NCBI RefSeq assembly: GCF_002443255.2
Contig: NW_019211455.1
Span: 31,895,778 to 31,959,777, forward strand
Source of the DNA: Varroa destructor
Taxonomy: Eukaryota > Arthropoda > Arachnida > Mesostigmata > Varroidae
Direction: 5' to 3'
Length of the DNA: 64,000 nt
This document shows, piece after piece, positions 38,460-50,723 of the stretch. The notes beneath the pieces were generated by a model, which had not been told where the DNA came from, did no database searches, and saw nothing but the letters and a program-made list of their open reading frames with translations. The position numbers and the translations under genes are program-made. Each line of letters begins with the position of its first letter. The first letter of the stretch is position 1.

Positions 38460-38830
38460 GGGGCCCATGAAGTCTATACTATTTTTTCGAGGAAAAGCCA
38501 CCGGATGAAGCGTATTACGCCACCCTAAGTCGCGATTTCGCTGCTAATGAAATATACGAAAAGCCACCATCTCCTGGACGCGCGACTCTAGTTTGATTCC
38601 CTGAAAGCGCGTTCCCTCATGTGCTGTGCTCTCCAGACCGCAACGTACTTTGCTATCCTTTCCAAATGGGTGCTGGGACACAGGCTCGACCCCACACTTT
38701 GTGACTATCAAGTGCAGCTAAAAGTCCTTTCTTTGCGCCCTCCGTAGCTTGTCCAGGTCAAGGCCTTTCTGAGCCAGGCCCACAGTAAGCCTAAAAGCGC
38801 CAGCATTTCCATAAGCAGGTACTTCCTGTA
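38460..38830 (+). pseudogene. Decayed Ty3/gypsy gag core fragment
   Basis: One plus-strand frame carries AYYATLSRDFAANEIYEK at about 38,510, resembling the gag segment W..Y.ERL...F.AN.I. After a frame change, another frame from 38,601 gives LKARSLMCCALQTATYFAIL, then TLCDYQVQLKVL, then LVQVKAFLSQ followed by a SKPKS stretch. This is the layout of retrotransposon gag core domains: KR..LL...G..TY..L, then T..ELV..L, then P..IVQR..F..R.R...ES. There are in-frame stops at 38,749 and 38,828. It lies in an unusually GC- and CG-rich stretch. No protease or polymerase follows it, and the other gypsy fragments differ in strand or lie far off. The assignment rests on motif order only. Confidence 0.55.
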
Positions 38831-39744
38831 GACGACCTGACGTCGCACCCCTGCGGAGTCAGGCCCGATGGTTTACCTTACCCCTAAATACATTAATCCA
38901 ATATTATCGACCACAGTCTTGAAGTGGCACCCATGTAAACACCGCCCAAAAGAACGTTAAACCTTCGGAGTCACATCTCGCCCCGACGTCAGTTAGGTGC
39001 TGTCTGACCTATGCGACAGCCCGCTCATGCCCTTTTCGACCTAAGTATGCGTAGTCATCTAGCTGGACCTTTTCTGGGGATCTAATGAAAGGAATACCAG
39101 TCCGGATCCATCTAGATGTTTTAAAAGCAATAATGAGCCAGACTTCGTGACATTTGTGGCTTTAAGCTGGTGTAACCGAATTGCCGCAGGCATGTGTCAC
39201 TCGAACGCTTTTGCTTTAAAATTCAACTAGGTTAAATGGGGTGTTGAGAGCAAACACACCGATGAGTGGGTTGTCTAACGTCGGTGTCCGCCTATTACTC
39301 ACAGTCCTATAGGCAAAGTTATAAATAATTAATGGCCCTTGTGGCCCCGCCCATGGCACATATAAGCCCATTTTGTGACGCTGTATAAGCTAACTAAAAA
39401 GGCATTTTTATTTAATATTTCCTTGAAAATAAATTACTTTTAGCAACTGTCGTACTATTAGCGGCTTTCAACACGCAGCTAAGCGAATGTTCGTTCATAT
39501 AATTCCATTTCACACGAAGCCCTATATTGTGTGAACTTTTCCACCTTAGCAAGCTGTGTTTAACTACATCGATAAACTGTACTCAATTTTTGGAACGTCC
39601 CGTAGTCTCTACGGTGCACAAGTCAATGCTTAGTACTAGTTGTCCGCTTCCGCGCAGCAATTACGCTAGAGTTTTAAAGATACCTTAAACATGAATTGAA
39701 ATGTAAGAAAATTTCGATTACCTTAGACAAGACTCCGTATCCTC
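38831..39744. other. GC-rich then AT-rich unassigned DNA
   Basis: The GC-rich character continues to about 39,350 and may be the rest of gag. No nucleocapsid zinc knuckle or protease motif could be read. Confidence 0.4.
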
Positions 39745-39870
39745 GTGCTAGCCCAGTGAGCAGCGTATTTGCCTAGCTGCTAATATTAGGGACACGTTGC
39801 GGTTTAGGGTTGAACCTGGGCATATAGACACCTCGTTTCGTACTAAGAGCCAGCCAGCCAGCCAACCGTT
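39745..39870 (+). repeat. tRNA-like SINE, copy 4 with CCAG expansion
   Basis: This is the most complete head. It has a box-A-like GCTAGCCCAGTGAGCAGCG, then TTAGGGACACGTTGCGG, then a box-B-like AGGGTTGAACCTGGGCAT, then AGACACCTCGTTTCGTACT. After AGAGCCAG the sequence expands into CCAG repeats. Boxes A and B in this order suggest origin from a tRNA gene and an internal RNA polymerase III promoter. It precedes the LINE remnant at 39,907 by about 40 bases. Confidence 0.6.
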
Positions 39871-39906
39871 TAATAGAATGCCTTACGACGATGCCGGCCG
39901 TAAAAT

Positions 39907-40128
39907 TTGAAACATAGAGACAAGCATTCCACCTTGGTTAGTTCTCTGAAGGAAAATAATGGACGTACTTGGAACGAATCGGCCAAGAAAATGAGTTCGG
40001 CCTGTTTTGCAAGCATCAAACATCTCCGGCTGGGCCTTATTCAGAAGCTTAAAATACTAATTTTCGCTGTTGACAACCATTGTCTGTTCTACGAAAATGT
40101 TCTTGGCAAAATACGAGGTGCCAGCTAG
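39907..40128 (+). pseudogene. Non-LTR retrotransposon reverse transcriptase, C-terminal remnant
   Basis: The 73-codon frame includes TWNESAKKMSSACFASIKHL and IQKLKILIFAVDNHCLFYEN. This follows the C-terminal pattern of LINE reverse transcriptases in the Jockey/CR1 range: LTW..HV..VCKK.SSACFALR.LR, then LK..YFA...S...YG...WG. The expected YGI..WG has become FYENVLG. The frame ends at TAG right after. Nothing upstream matches the catalytic YADD region; that DNA holds a SINE copy (39,745-39,870). Nothing downstream resembles a poly-A or tandem tail. Confidence 0.6.
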
Positions 40129-42298
40129 CACACAATCTAGGCCAACATACCATCTTGGAAGTTGTTAAACCCGCTTTGAGTAAGTCTTAAGAAAACTGGT
40201 AGATGAAGAAGAATATTGTCCAACTTTTTATTCCAAAGCGAATGACCATTTTCAAAGACAGATAATAAAAAAAACCGCAAGACATAGCGGTGGGCCACTA
40301 TCAGAACGAACCGCTTTGGGTACGCCATAAATTTTATTAAAGCGTTTGATAATATTATCTGCTGGTTCTAGATATATACTGACTCTAATATGTAGTAATT
40401 CTATTAAAATTGCTTTTTATAATTTGTGCACATCTTTTGTGAGCCGAAGCGGCTCCTTCGGGTTGAACAGGGGATATTATGAATTCTCTTTATAAGACTG
40501 TCTGGCTTGATTCTTCACATCTATTGCAAGGCCTGGCCAACAAGCTGGTCGCATTATGCTGGCTTTATGCCCCTAGATAGATCACCTTGAAGCGATACAT
40601 GCTCAAGGCAGCTTCTGGGGAAAAGAGAAAGAGTATTTCGCGGAAACATATGCAAATATCGTGATACTTAACGAACAACTGAGAACATTTGTGAGCGGAT
40701 AGTAACAAAGCTCGTAATAATCTCTAAAATAAACTGCTAGCGTACAACTAAATAGACGTAGTATCTCGGCAAGAAGGTCAGACGGGAGAGCCTGGGGATT
40801 CAACACCTTAAATCAACGCCACGCAGGGCAGAGAGCAATAGACATAGAAGTATCAAAGCAAAACTATGTTCGATCTTTATCATTCAATAGTAAGCGCTGA
40901 TCGCCAGCATGCATAGCATCAGTTCTATTGTTATTGTTGCTGATGGTTGTAAACTTTGTGTTCGCAAATAGACATTGTACCGTTAAGGTGTCATCTTTAA
41001 CTAATTAGGTGCGATTGAGTGAGTTACATTCCAAAAGTTGCGTCCGTCTTAGATTAAGTGAGGCTTTGTTGAGGCCAGCATGAGTATCCCGAATGGTCGC
41101 CGTTCTAAGAATTTTCCTTTCATGTTATAAATTTGTCCACTCCCAAAAGATTATTGTTGCAAATAAAAGAATAATAAAAGGCTCATGATGCTCGCTTTGC
41201 TCAAGAGTTGCTGTCTTTATATATGTTTATTAGACAAATAAACTCTGCTTTTAAGTGAACTGCTCCGACAACAGTTTGCTTTCAAAGGGTTAATGCTCTC
41301 TTCTTGGGAAACAGTTTTTGGTCGTGCTGGGAAGTCTTTTTTGTTTCGTTAAGAAGTCGTATCGTAGCAAAGAAACTACTTGGAAAGAACTCTTTAGCTA
41401 TAAGTATTCCGCAGAGATTACGACTTCCTAGTACTTATGAAATAGAAATTGGATTCATACTAAACCTATTATTACCGCTTAATCCGACCGTTTGTAAAAT
41501 TTTTTTAGAAGTTTCCATATTTAGAAGTTATCACATCACCGTCATTTGGAACTATTTACGGTACTAAATTTTAAGGATTGGTTGGTCCTGACCGGGTATG
41601 GTAGGCAATAGGTTTAATGTTACGTCAAATTACCTTGTTGTGGTTGTAAAATGCTACGTCAAAACGCTTAGTGACATTTATGGCAATGCCTTAAACGATC
41701 AACAGAACGAACATATTGGCTTGGGAATTGTTTTACTAGAATTATGGAGATTATTTTCTATTTAAGAGTACTGAAGAATAGACTGATGGTCCGGGCAGCC
41801 ATTTCTCGGTTCTTCTCACGGTATTCAAATGATATTTTACTCCAATTACGTTGTCGAACACACAAAGTAATATAGAAATGGTTATGTGGTTTGGCATCCA
41901 CCTTCAATACAGTCACGTAAATCTTTCTTTATTGCAAACTTTGTACATTGAGAATTCTATTTAAGTAAAGTTCTTAGAGCTTTCATTGTAACAACTATTC
42001 GCTTCATCCAGCTTTTGGTCGCTTCTTTGCATACGTCTGGTTCTATCTCAGAAATTGTGGAACCGATATTTTCTTTAAATTTCTTTGTTGTCTATAGATT
42101 TTTGTAGTTTGAGAATCCTCGAACTATCCATAAAAATGGTTCACATTAAAAAAAAAAAAAACGTCTAAGGCGATATCATTTTTTTTTTTCGACGAAATCA
42201 TAAACTTCTGTTTGATACCAGGGAATGATCGCAGGCTTTTTGTATCTTAAATAGTTAAAGACAGTTTAAAAGAGATATAGTTTCAGTTTACCTTTTCA
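40129..42298. other. Unassigned DNA
   Basis: Short frames only, including 87 codons at 41,304-41,567 with hydrophobic content and no recognised family. The catalytic part of the transposase ending at 42,516 could not be found here. Confidence 0.5.
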
Positions 42299-42516
42299 CG
42301 CAACTACTAACATGATCGCGTTATTAAAGTATCCTTTTGAGGAACAGCTGATTTCCAGGCGGGTGACGCCAAATGACCACCCTGACCATGTGACACAACT
42401 TCCGCCGGCTTTTTTCTATGCGGGGTAACTAAAAGATAACTAAAAAAAGCTAAAAAATAACCTACGGACAAACTCTAAGCGAGTATTCGTGCCGCCATTT
42501 CAAATAGAACGGCTTA
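42299..42516 (+). pseudogene. Tc1/mariner-superfamily (DDE_3-like) transposase C-terminus
   Basis: The frame ATTNMIALLKYPFEEQLISRR matches HTAN.TI.LL...FG.RLISRRG. A frameshift then leads to PCDTTSAGFFLCGVTKR and PTDKL, then ASIRAAIS. These follow the family pattern WPPRS.DLTP.DFFLWGYLK......P.TIE.LK..IR.AI. The tryptophan and aspartate of the last motif are lost and at least four stops interrupt. Terminal repeats were not found. This is probably the same broad family as the N-terminal piece at 10,798, but from another insertion. Confidence 0.65.
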
Positions 42517-45500
42517 AAAGAGACCAAAACTGGATGAAGCAAACAAGTGCCGTAAGATCGCCAAAGGTTCCCATTTCATTGATATTATATTTACGTAAAG
42601 TCTTAAATGTATGAATTTTGCAAAGAAAACAGACTGACATAAATACATATAATTGTTTTTTGTCAAATTGCTACCGACGACATAGTTGCCGCTCGAACGT
42701 CTCAAATAAATGAATGTAAGACCTGCTACTGCTGGCCCATGTTCCGCTCTGCGGCACTGTTGACAGTGATTTATGTCTACATGTGGTGGGTATGGATTCA
42801 ATGCTTGCTAGTATATTTTTAACCTGTATAACTTACTTCTAGACATTGTTAAGCCCGACATTTGTTCGACTCTCCTAGTATATCATACACGCGTGGGGCA
42901 CGGACGTGTTTACTTCAAATCGGCGGAAAAGTATTTAATCGTACATACCAAGGATTAAAGACCACGCATTAATCTATAAATACAGAGATCTCATCCATGC
43001 TGAAATACGATTTTCGTCTTTCAAATATCCAAGCAGGTTCGAATTGTCACTGTAAGTTAAACATTTGTCGTCGTTGCTATCGTCTCGTAGGCAACGATAT
43101 GATCAGTAATGCTGCCTTTTACTATTTGTCATAAAAATGGAATTCATCCATGTGTATTCATGTGGATCAGGTACATTTCGTGCCCACTTTTTGAACCCTC
43201 TCATAACGTTCTCGCATAATGAATCAAATATTATAATAAGTACTCATCTGCTGCTATGAAAACACCGAGCGTAGTGCTTCTTATGAAGTGCTCGTTCCTG
43301 CCGATGATAAGGCTAACTCAGGCCGCCAGTATGATGACACCTCGTTTCCCTTTGGAAGCCGCCGGAAGGCCTGGCGATGGCGCCAGACGTAAGATTCTAA
43401 CTGTTCAGTTCAACAGTCGCAGAGCCGGGAACAGAATAAGAGGGTGTCTGTTGTACGCTGATGGTGGCTCACGGGGTTACTGTTACACGTACAAATGCAT
43501 ACGTTACTTGAATGAACTGCAACGGCGGCACGCGGATAGTTTTGGTACTTCGTTGCTGACAATGGTGTAAAGGCATACATTATATTAAACTATTATGGTT
43601 ATTTAATCATAGATGACTGTATGTTCATCACAAACAGAAGTGAAATAGCTGAAGAGTGAGATCACCGCGATAGTTTCACAACTAAATAATATGCATATTG
43701 GTTTACTTTATGCTTTGCACGCTACCTACAGAATATTTAGAACATCTCCCACACCTACCGTAAACAAGGTTACACAACCCGAATGCTATACTCTAAGGGG
43801 TTGTGTTTTTGTATGTGTCTAAAAAGTCACGTTATGTATTGTTCTACCAACACATTCCTATGTAAATTCACCCGTTCGTACGAAAAATTATTAGGACGCT
43901 AGACATATTTTGAAGCTCCACTAAATAATTTTCAAATAATAGCGATTATGTTCGATGATGAAAATTCATCCTGGGTACGGTGGGTAGCAAATCGAATGAA
44001 ATTTTTAAGCGCCGAACTATAAAGCCACCATGTTGTCATCGAAATAAAACCCCTATCATTCGAGGTACTTACAACGTATCATGGCATGGCCGTCTCAGTC
44101 TTAGCCTTGATTGGCCTATGGAGCAGCAAATGTAGCGCGTACCGAATCCAAGGGACAGATTTCTTTCTATGCGGAACCCCTGAAGCATTGTAGGTGTCCT
44201 GGCAGTCCTAACGCGCACTACGACTACACAAACCGTCTAGCACTGGTTGCCAGTTAGAACGATGCAGATAGCTTCCTGAGTATAATTTGCAGCGTAGGCT
44301 CTTTTGACGCCTTGTTTAATCCGAAATTCGATCACCTGTTATACAATATAGGCATTGCACTATTCTAAATTTCGGCTATCAAAAAAAACGCAGATACCAC
44401 CACCGCTGTATTTTCTTGAAGTAATCTCTTGTATTATTTAGATGTATTCAGTCCGTTCATATATGGGTTTCGCTTATTACTTTCGTCGTCCGACTGCAGA
44501 GGCTTCCGTTAGCTATGAAGATAATGATACAAGTAAGGGACGGAACTGCTTTAAATACTTACGTAGTCATTCATAGTCGTTTCATAGGAGTCAGTCAATA
44601 TAACAATGCACAACGTTAACGAATATCTGGTGTCATAATGTAGCGCTACCTGGTATAGTAGTAGCGAAGATTGGGTAACTTCCCCAACCCCGCTCCCTAT
44701 ACCTCGACTCATATTGAAAGCACTCGAAAACCCTATCCTGTCACTTTACACAGATACGCTTACTGGCACATATCATATGATATAAACTGCTCTTGCTCGT
44801 AAAGTGTTTACACACTTTACTATGCCTAGCAAAAAAAAAAAAAACCTTTGAAAAATTTCTAAACGATTAGCTTTGCCCTATAATCGGCAGTATTCTTGTG
44901 CTATTTACTTTCCTAAGAAAAAAACAAAAGTTTGCCAATCCGAAAACGAGAAAAAAAAAACAAAGACAGATTACCGAATTTATATTTCTACAATTTGGCG
45001 AAAATAAACAGTAAAGTTTTGTGTTTGTATACCATTACTACTACAGCGGCAGGACGAATCCATCTGCTTAAGGAAATACTTGTTGTGCCTTTTGTGGCTA
45101 AGTCCGCACCTTTTGCGTTTCCGTTGAAACGCGTTCTTTATCAACAAGAAACCGTGCCCAGCATAAGTGACCTCTACTGCATAGCTTGAATGGGGTCAGC
45201 GGAAAGAGCTCAAATCTCGATGCTGATCAGAAAATCTAAAATGTGCCTTGTAGCTCCTCTAAAGTGTGCGTACATGAAAAGGGAATTTCAAGTCCACCGC
45301 GCTTTTATGGACGTTCTCTGAAGCGTATGTCGACCAATTCCCTGGATATTTCTAGCGTCATGCTTAGAAGCTTTATGTTCACGGTGCTATATGAAAAATG
45401 GAGTGCATCACGTTTGAAGTCCCTCCGACGCCGTATTGAGGTGCACATGCCGACGTGCATCGAATTTAGAAGGTACCGAAGCTAAAGTATTCAGGGCCGT

Positions 45501-46989
45501 ACGAAGACCAAGTTGGAAGCTGTGCAACGCCTAAGAGAGCTTCTACCGGTAGCTGAGGTTACTAAAATTGTGCGGTGCCAATATAGTGAAAATGAATGAT
45601 TCTTGCTTGTTTTTACTTTTTTTTTTTTATATCTATACAGCGTGTGTTGCCAAAAAGCCATAGAGGATCGTCTATCAACCTCCAGTTATCAACAGCAATC
45701 ACTATAACTCGTATAGTGCCGTACGCTGGTTGGTTTTCTGCCAGCTATAGGATTATAATACATTGTATGTCGTTCTGACATGAAACAAACGACGTCAATA
45801 AGGTGATCGAACGTCTAAATTTGTGAATTTACCTCAATGTAAACAAACCAGAAGAGGAATTATTAGTGCATTAAATTGCTGCTCCATTCATTCATGGATC
45901 CTCTGTGCTCATGATGAAGCATAAAAAAACGAGAGACGTTAATTAAATTGGGTAGGCTTCCAATGCACAATGAGTGCAAGTGAGTAAAGCAGATTAACTT
46001 TACATCGTTCGATCTTCGTATAGCAACTAACGATAGGACACGTTGGGACACAGTGTTCGGGTTTCACACGTTATCGACTGGCCCCGTTAAACTAGGCCGG
46101 AGTTCTTTTCCGATAGGAATGCCATTACTGCACCCCTGTCCCTTGTCATCTCCTAGAGAGACAACAAATAGAGAGAGCTGTTTGACTACCACTCACTCCA
46201 TGTACTAATTCTTTACTATGAACAGTAGGGGAACAGCTCTATGCGTGCCGGGCGAATATTAGATACCAACTGCATGTGTACTGACGTACTGCACGATTGT
46301 TGAACTTGTTTAAATGCAAGTTATTTCATGTACACTCTTTACAAACCACTTTCTTCAACATGAGCTATCAGATTTTAAAAATTGAAAAATGCAGTCGCAA
46401 GCTGAACTACTCCAATTTTGTTTTTCATGAGAACGAGACAAATTTAAAAAACACATATAGGGAGTAGAGGCTGCGCAGAAACGACGCCGAAGGTGCACCT
46501 CACCGCTTCCGTACTTGTCGCGAAATTCAGAAAGACTGTAATCGAAGGTTGTAAGGCACCCTAAACCGGAAGTCGGCCAAAATAATTAAAATAAGTCGGC
46601 CAATTACTCTTTTATCATTTTCATTTTAATACGCATACTTAAAACACTTTTATATTTCCCACTGTAAATGTAAGCTTCCAAACCACGAAATTGTAGATAT
46701 TTTGCACTTTTTAATTTTACCGTGTCATAGCGCTTACATTACCTCGTCAAATCTAACCTGGGTGACACACTGAAGATAAGTAAAACTATAACGGCTTAAA
46801 GATCGAATGTTTGGCGAAGGACAACGATCTTGATCTTTCTTACTGTGAGCCTTCGGTAGCAGGATCCCGTCCCTGGATTTGCTTACTGTTCATACGCTTA
46901 TCTAAGTGCCAAGCGGTGGTGGGTAATTATTGCGGTGCGCTAGCTAGCTGTCATTAACTTGATTTGGCGCTTGGCCGTCTATGCTCTCA
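42517..46989. other. Unassigned DNA
   Basis: CG-rich open patches at 43,256-43,570 and 45,243-45,560 (the latter open on both strands) match nothing recognised. The rest is AT-rich. Confidence 0.5.
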
Positions 46990-47340
46990 CTTGTTTATTT
47001 TTGATAGGTTCATCGATGCTGACGCAGCTTTTTCAAAACGAGTACAAATAAACCATTAGTTAGTCTTTTGTCTACAACCAGTTTATGGTACAACTCATAT
47101 GTCCAGTATATTTCGAGGATACATTTAAGCGGTACTGCACGAACAATGGAATCAAATGGGTTCCATTACACACATATTTATTGAATACGCGTCCACATAA
47201 CATATTTACATTGGATAATCATTTTGACAAAATAACGCCCAGGTTTTTCTTTACGCTGTACGTAATGTTTTACATAAACGTAAATTCCATAATGGCCCCT
47301 ATATTCGAACTTTTATTTCAAAGCCAGCGCGGAAAATAAT
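46990..47340 (+). pseudogene. Decayed Ty3/gypsy integrase core, C-terminal half
   Basis: An 84-codon frame (47,085-47,336) contains FEDTFKRYCTNNGIKWVPLH, matching the integrase segment F..FC..NGI.H....PYHP. Later it has PRFFFTLYVMF and IMAPIFELLFQSQRGK, matching ..RFLF.YR.TPHSTTG.SPAELLF.R. The NG.AER segment between them is not conserved. Upstream (about 46,990-47,085) a weak LTQLFQNEYK stretch may represent the ALR..F...G.P region, broken by stops. No zinc-binding domain or LTR is visible. It lies on the opposite strand and 42 kb from the reverse transcriptase remnant, so it is a different insertion. Confidence 0.65.
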
Positions 47341-48889
47341 GAAAATGAAGGGCAAAGAGAGTTAAGGTCAGGCCTTTCCTTCCACCTTGCTGGTTCGACA
47401 AGTTTGTCACGGTGCATTCCCACTGATAGCTTCAAAAAGAGCATCAAATTGACACAACAAACAAATAAAAATACTCGTCGATTTCAGCGTTCTCCGTTGT
47501 AGATCCTCAATAGTTCTAGTGGGTAGCGGAAAAAAAGTATTCAAATAATCTCCGGATGCGCGAACGGTTACATGAATAAATCTAATAGCGATATAGCGTT
47601 GTGTATTGATCTAATACGCTCGACGCGCAATACCATTGTCCGGAAGCGATATAAATAAGGTGCATTTAAATAAGGAGCTAGTCTTATTTTATCTTCATAT
47701 AGAAAATAATTATATATATCTCTAAATTATTTGACGAAAAGTTTACGAGAAAGACGTGTTGGCAGAAAAGCAACAAACGAGCAGATGACCACCGCCCTAT
47801 GACGCGACAAAGGGGAACAAGATGTTTTTACTCAACTTCTGTATCTACTGGCCGAAACGATGACGCCGTGTTCTAGTCTAGATGAGACCTAGATTCTAGT
47901 CTGGACCTTGTGACATGTACAAAAGCAAATTGCTTTCAACAGCTGCTATTTCTAGTATTGAAATAGTTGCAAACGGCAGTTACTATTAAAGTTTATCAAC
48001 GACCATCTCAATGGACATGGACACCAGCCATGGCCGAATTAGCATTGAGCCGATGCTGACCCATGCACAATTCAGTTCCAAATGTAGCCATATTTGATAG
48101 GTCCTGCTTGATAGGTATCACATCTGCTCTCGATACTCACACCGTTTCAAATTGCTGCTATGCAAGGTTTCGAAATGACTCGTTAACAAAGCACAAATGT
48201 CCTAAGTTTCTGGACATCAACTAAAGACCAACAAGTACGTATTAAGAATTAAAAAATAAAATTAAAATTAAATTATTGAACTAGTGGGTTAGAAGTACCG
48301 GGCCGCCTTGCATTGAGTAAAGGGTAATAATGTATTTGCGTCGAAGTGACAATTCACAAGCTATAACCCTTTATCAACAGTCAGTCATTGCTAGTCCTGT
48401 CAGAGATTTTGTCATTTAATTTGTGGGCTATTATCATAAATAGGTAAACCTACTAATAAAGATAGCCCTATTCTGTAGCCCCTAAATGCTAATTAAATAG
48501 TATAATCAATACAGTAACCACTTGCCCTTACTAGTTGTCATTAGTTTTAATGGGTTTAGCCAGTTACGCTTGACGCGCGGTAAAGCGTTTCTGCAATAAA
48601 CAACAATTACGATATAAACTAAATAGAGCTATAGCTATATGTATGTGTGAAATCAGCTACATCGGACACCATGAATGACCTTACTTTTTCGCTGGTTGGC
48701 TCTATCGTCGTAACAATCACATATGAACGGAATCGGCAGTCGTGCCGGTGAATAGGGTTTGTTGTAATAACATGTCGAAGTCGACTTCTAAGCACGGCAT
48801 TACATGCGAAGCTAGCCTCCAGCCGCGTGAAAGTCCCTCTGAGGATCTAAAGAAAATAGGTCAAAACTTTGCTTCTTTTACTTTGGGAA
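47341..48889. other. Unassigned DNA
   Basis: No frames of note. Nothing recognised downstream of the integrase piece. Confidence 0.5.
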
Positions 48890-49165
48890 CTAACCTACGT
48901 GCAATTTGTACTTAGCACTCTTCCTCCACGAGCTTCTCCTGAGTACAACTGCTAAAATCCTGGAAAAAAGTAGTGTGCTGTCAATCTGCCATCGATATCC
49001 CCTCTTTGCTCGCTCTTCAGTCGCTTCCTCGTCTAGATCTAGCTTTACCCTGACGAGCATCGAACACACTGACCGCACATAGAGGAACTCAGCGGCACTA
49101 TGAAACACGGCGCACATTGCCAAATTGCGTGAATCGGTTGACGTGAGATTTTGGACGAAAAACAA
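48890..49165 (-). other. Open frame with exon-like splice signals, unassigned
   Basis: A 91-codon minus-strand frame includes VKLDLDEEATEERAKRGYRW and RILAVVLRRSSWRKSAKYKL. Within it lies a textbook acceptor (acttttttccag, exon from about 48,961) followed 61 bases later by a strong donor, TTGCAC|GTAGGT. Another possible acceptor/donor pair surrounds CGGTCAGTGTGTTCGATGCT upstream. It sits 270 bases downstream, on the same strand, of the segment at 49,433-49,714 and could belong with it, but no consistent splice chain was found. Confidence 0.25.
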
Positions 49166-49432
49166 AGTATGAAAACCATTAAAAATATCAGTTTGCTTTC
49201 GCTAAAAAAGTGAAACGATTTACTACCCATTCGTAAAACAATAGATCTCGAAAAATTTTATACACAGTTTGGTCACGATCAAAAAAACACCGCCTGGAAA
49301 TTTCAGATAATGTTGAATTTGATCAAAGATTACTTAGCTAAATATTTGCACACATTACCTGAACTAAATATATACACGCAGTTGTTTTAATAACTGATCT
49401 TCCTAATGATAGTTTATTGGACACCAGTATCG

Positions 49433-49714
49433 TTAGGGAAGCCTTCTTATACCGCTGTGGGAAGGAAGGCACCTACTAAGGCATTTAGTCTTCCTATCGC
49501 TGGCGGTGATCATTTCTACAATTCCTCCTCTTCCGCCTCTTGCTCTTCGTTTCCCCTCCTCTTGCTCCTCCTCCAAATACACCTTCTTGACATCGTCCAA
49601 ATTCACTTTCGTAGCATCTCCGTCACGCCCGGAGAACTCCTGAATATGCGTTCGGAACATTGTATTCTCGAGCTGTAAAACCTTCGTAATCGCCTGTTCG
49701 ACCCCGTCTCGCCC
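49433..49714 (-). CDS. Coding-like segment, possible exon, family not recognised
   Basis: After a possible acceptor (ttatgatag, exon from 49,714) the minus strand is open for 93 codons. It begins GRDGVEQAITKVLQLENTMF, continues RTHIQEFSGRDGDATKVNLD and DVKKVYLEEEQEE, then a GKRRARGGRGG stretch, to TAA at 49,433. The first half would form an amphipathic helix and the rest is highly charged. A possible internal donor is AAGAAG|GTGTAT. The opposite strand is also partly open, so chance is not excluded. Confidence 0.35.
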   Translation of the reverse strand, partial: GRDGVEQAITKVLQLENTMFRTHIQEFSGRDGDATKVNLDDVKKVYLEEEQEEGKRRARGGRGGIVEMITASDRKTKCLSRCLPSHSGIRRLP

Positions 49715-50417
49715 CTATCATAATGCTAAACGTTTTCGATAGGATTCAAGTAAAGTACATTTCCAGGCCATCATGGAACCTCAACACCACTAGCGTGACT
49801 ATTGCAGAGATACAGTTTGCCATACGCCGTTATGACCTGTTACACATTAACACACTCTTCCCATGCAGGAACCATTCTCGCACCCGAAGAATCGTCTTGA
49901 TCTGATATATTATCGTTTTTTGTCTTGACCCCACTGTACTGTCGTTTTTCTATAAATTAGTTGACGAAATACAGGACTTCTGCACCAGGAAATGATTTTG
50001 TTCGTCTATTTAACCTAATGAAACTCGTGGAATCTTTAGCAGAAACACCTTTGAATGCGTTGAGTCTTACTGTCGATGCGACCTGAAATCTATTCGAAAG
50101 ATAGACACTTTCTCAGTTTTTAACTGCCCAACCTTAAAGTTATTTAGGGAACTTGCGCATGTTGACAGTTTTTTTTACTGTTTACAGTTTGAACAAAGTT
50201 CCTTCGGAGGCTTACGACAGGTAAAATCACTTATCTCGATATAACGCCTGAGAGTACTTCTGAATACATTAATTCCGATCTCCACTACCTTCTGACAAAA
50301 TTGAAAAACCGTTACAAATCCGTTTTTTTATAGTAGGATGGTCCTGTCTTTTCGCTACGTTGCACATATTTTTTTTTCTTATATCAGAGACATTTTATCT
50401 TTCACGTTTGGGTTACA

Positions 50418-50723
50418 ATGTCGCTATATCACAGGATACACTCTGCAATCTCTTTCCGCGATTTGTGTTTGTGTTCTACGAATCTGGTTATTATAGTCCG
50501 CTATTCTTCCGTGAGGCTTTTTCGTAATCGCGTAGTCACAAAACCATCAAACCCACGAAAATTTACTTCACTGCAATCAGTAATCGCAACAACATCCTTC
50601 CCATCGATGAAAGTAACATTAAATGCTCTATATTTTGAATCTCATAAAACAGGAGAAGACGAAGTTGAATATTTAAATTGTGCTAAATGTGGCTCAGGTA
50701 TTCATTTTCGTTGCGGTGATTAG
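50418..50723 (+). other. Open frame ending in CxxCx4HxxC
   Basis: The 101-codon frame ends GEDEVEYLNCAKCGSGIHF then RCGD. The spacing C-x2-C-x4-H-x2-C is that of the central ligands of a PHD finger. A possible acceptor (cataaaacag) precedes GAGAAGACGAAG at 50,652 and donors lie at CTCAG|GTATTC and TTGCG|GTGATT. The first cysteine pair is not visible. The phase does not match the exon at 51,638, so they were not joined. Confidence 0.2.

Noticed and set aside
38171..39080. Long decayed protein read in a single plus-strand frame
   Set aside because: The number of stops (about 15 in 300 codons) is what chance predicts. Only the gag-like segments were kept.
46030..46075. Sixth SINE copy from GGACACGTTGGGACACAG
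   Set aside because: Only about ten bases agree and no box B or tail follows. A similar short match at 62,207 was rejected for the same reason.
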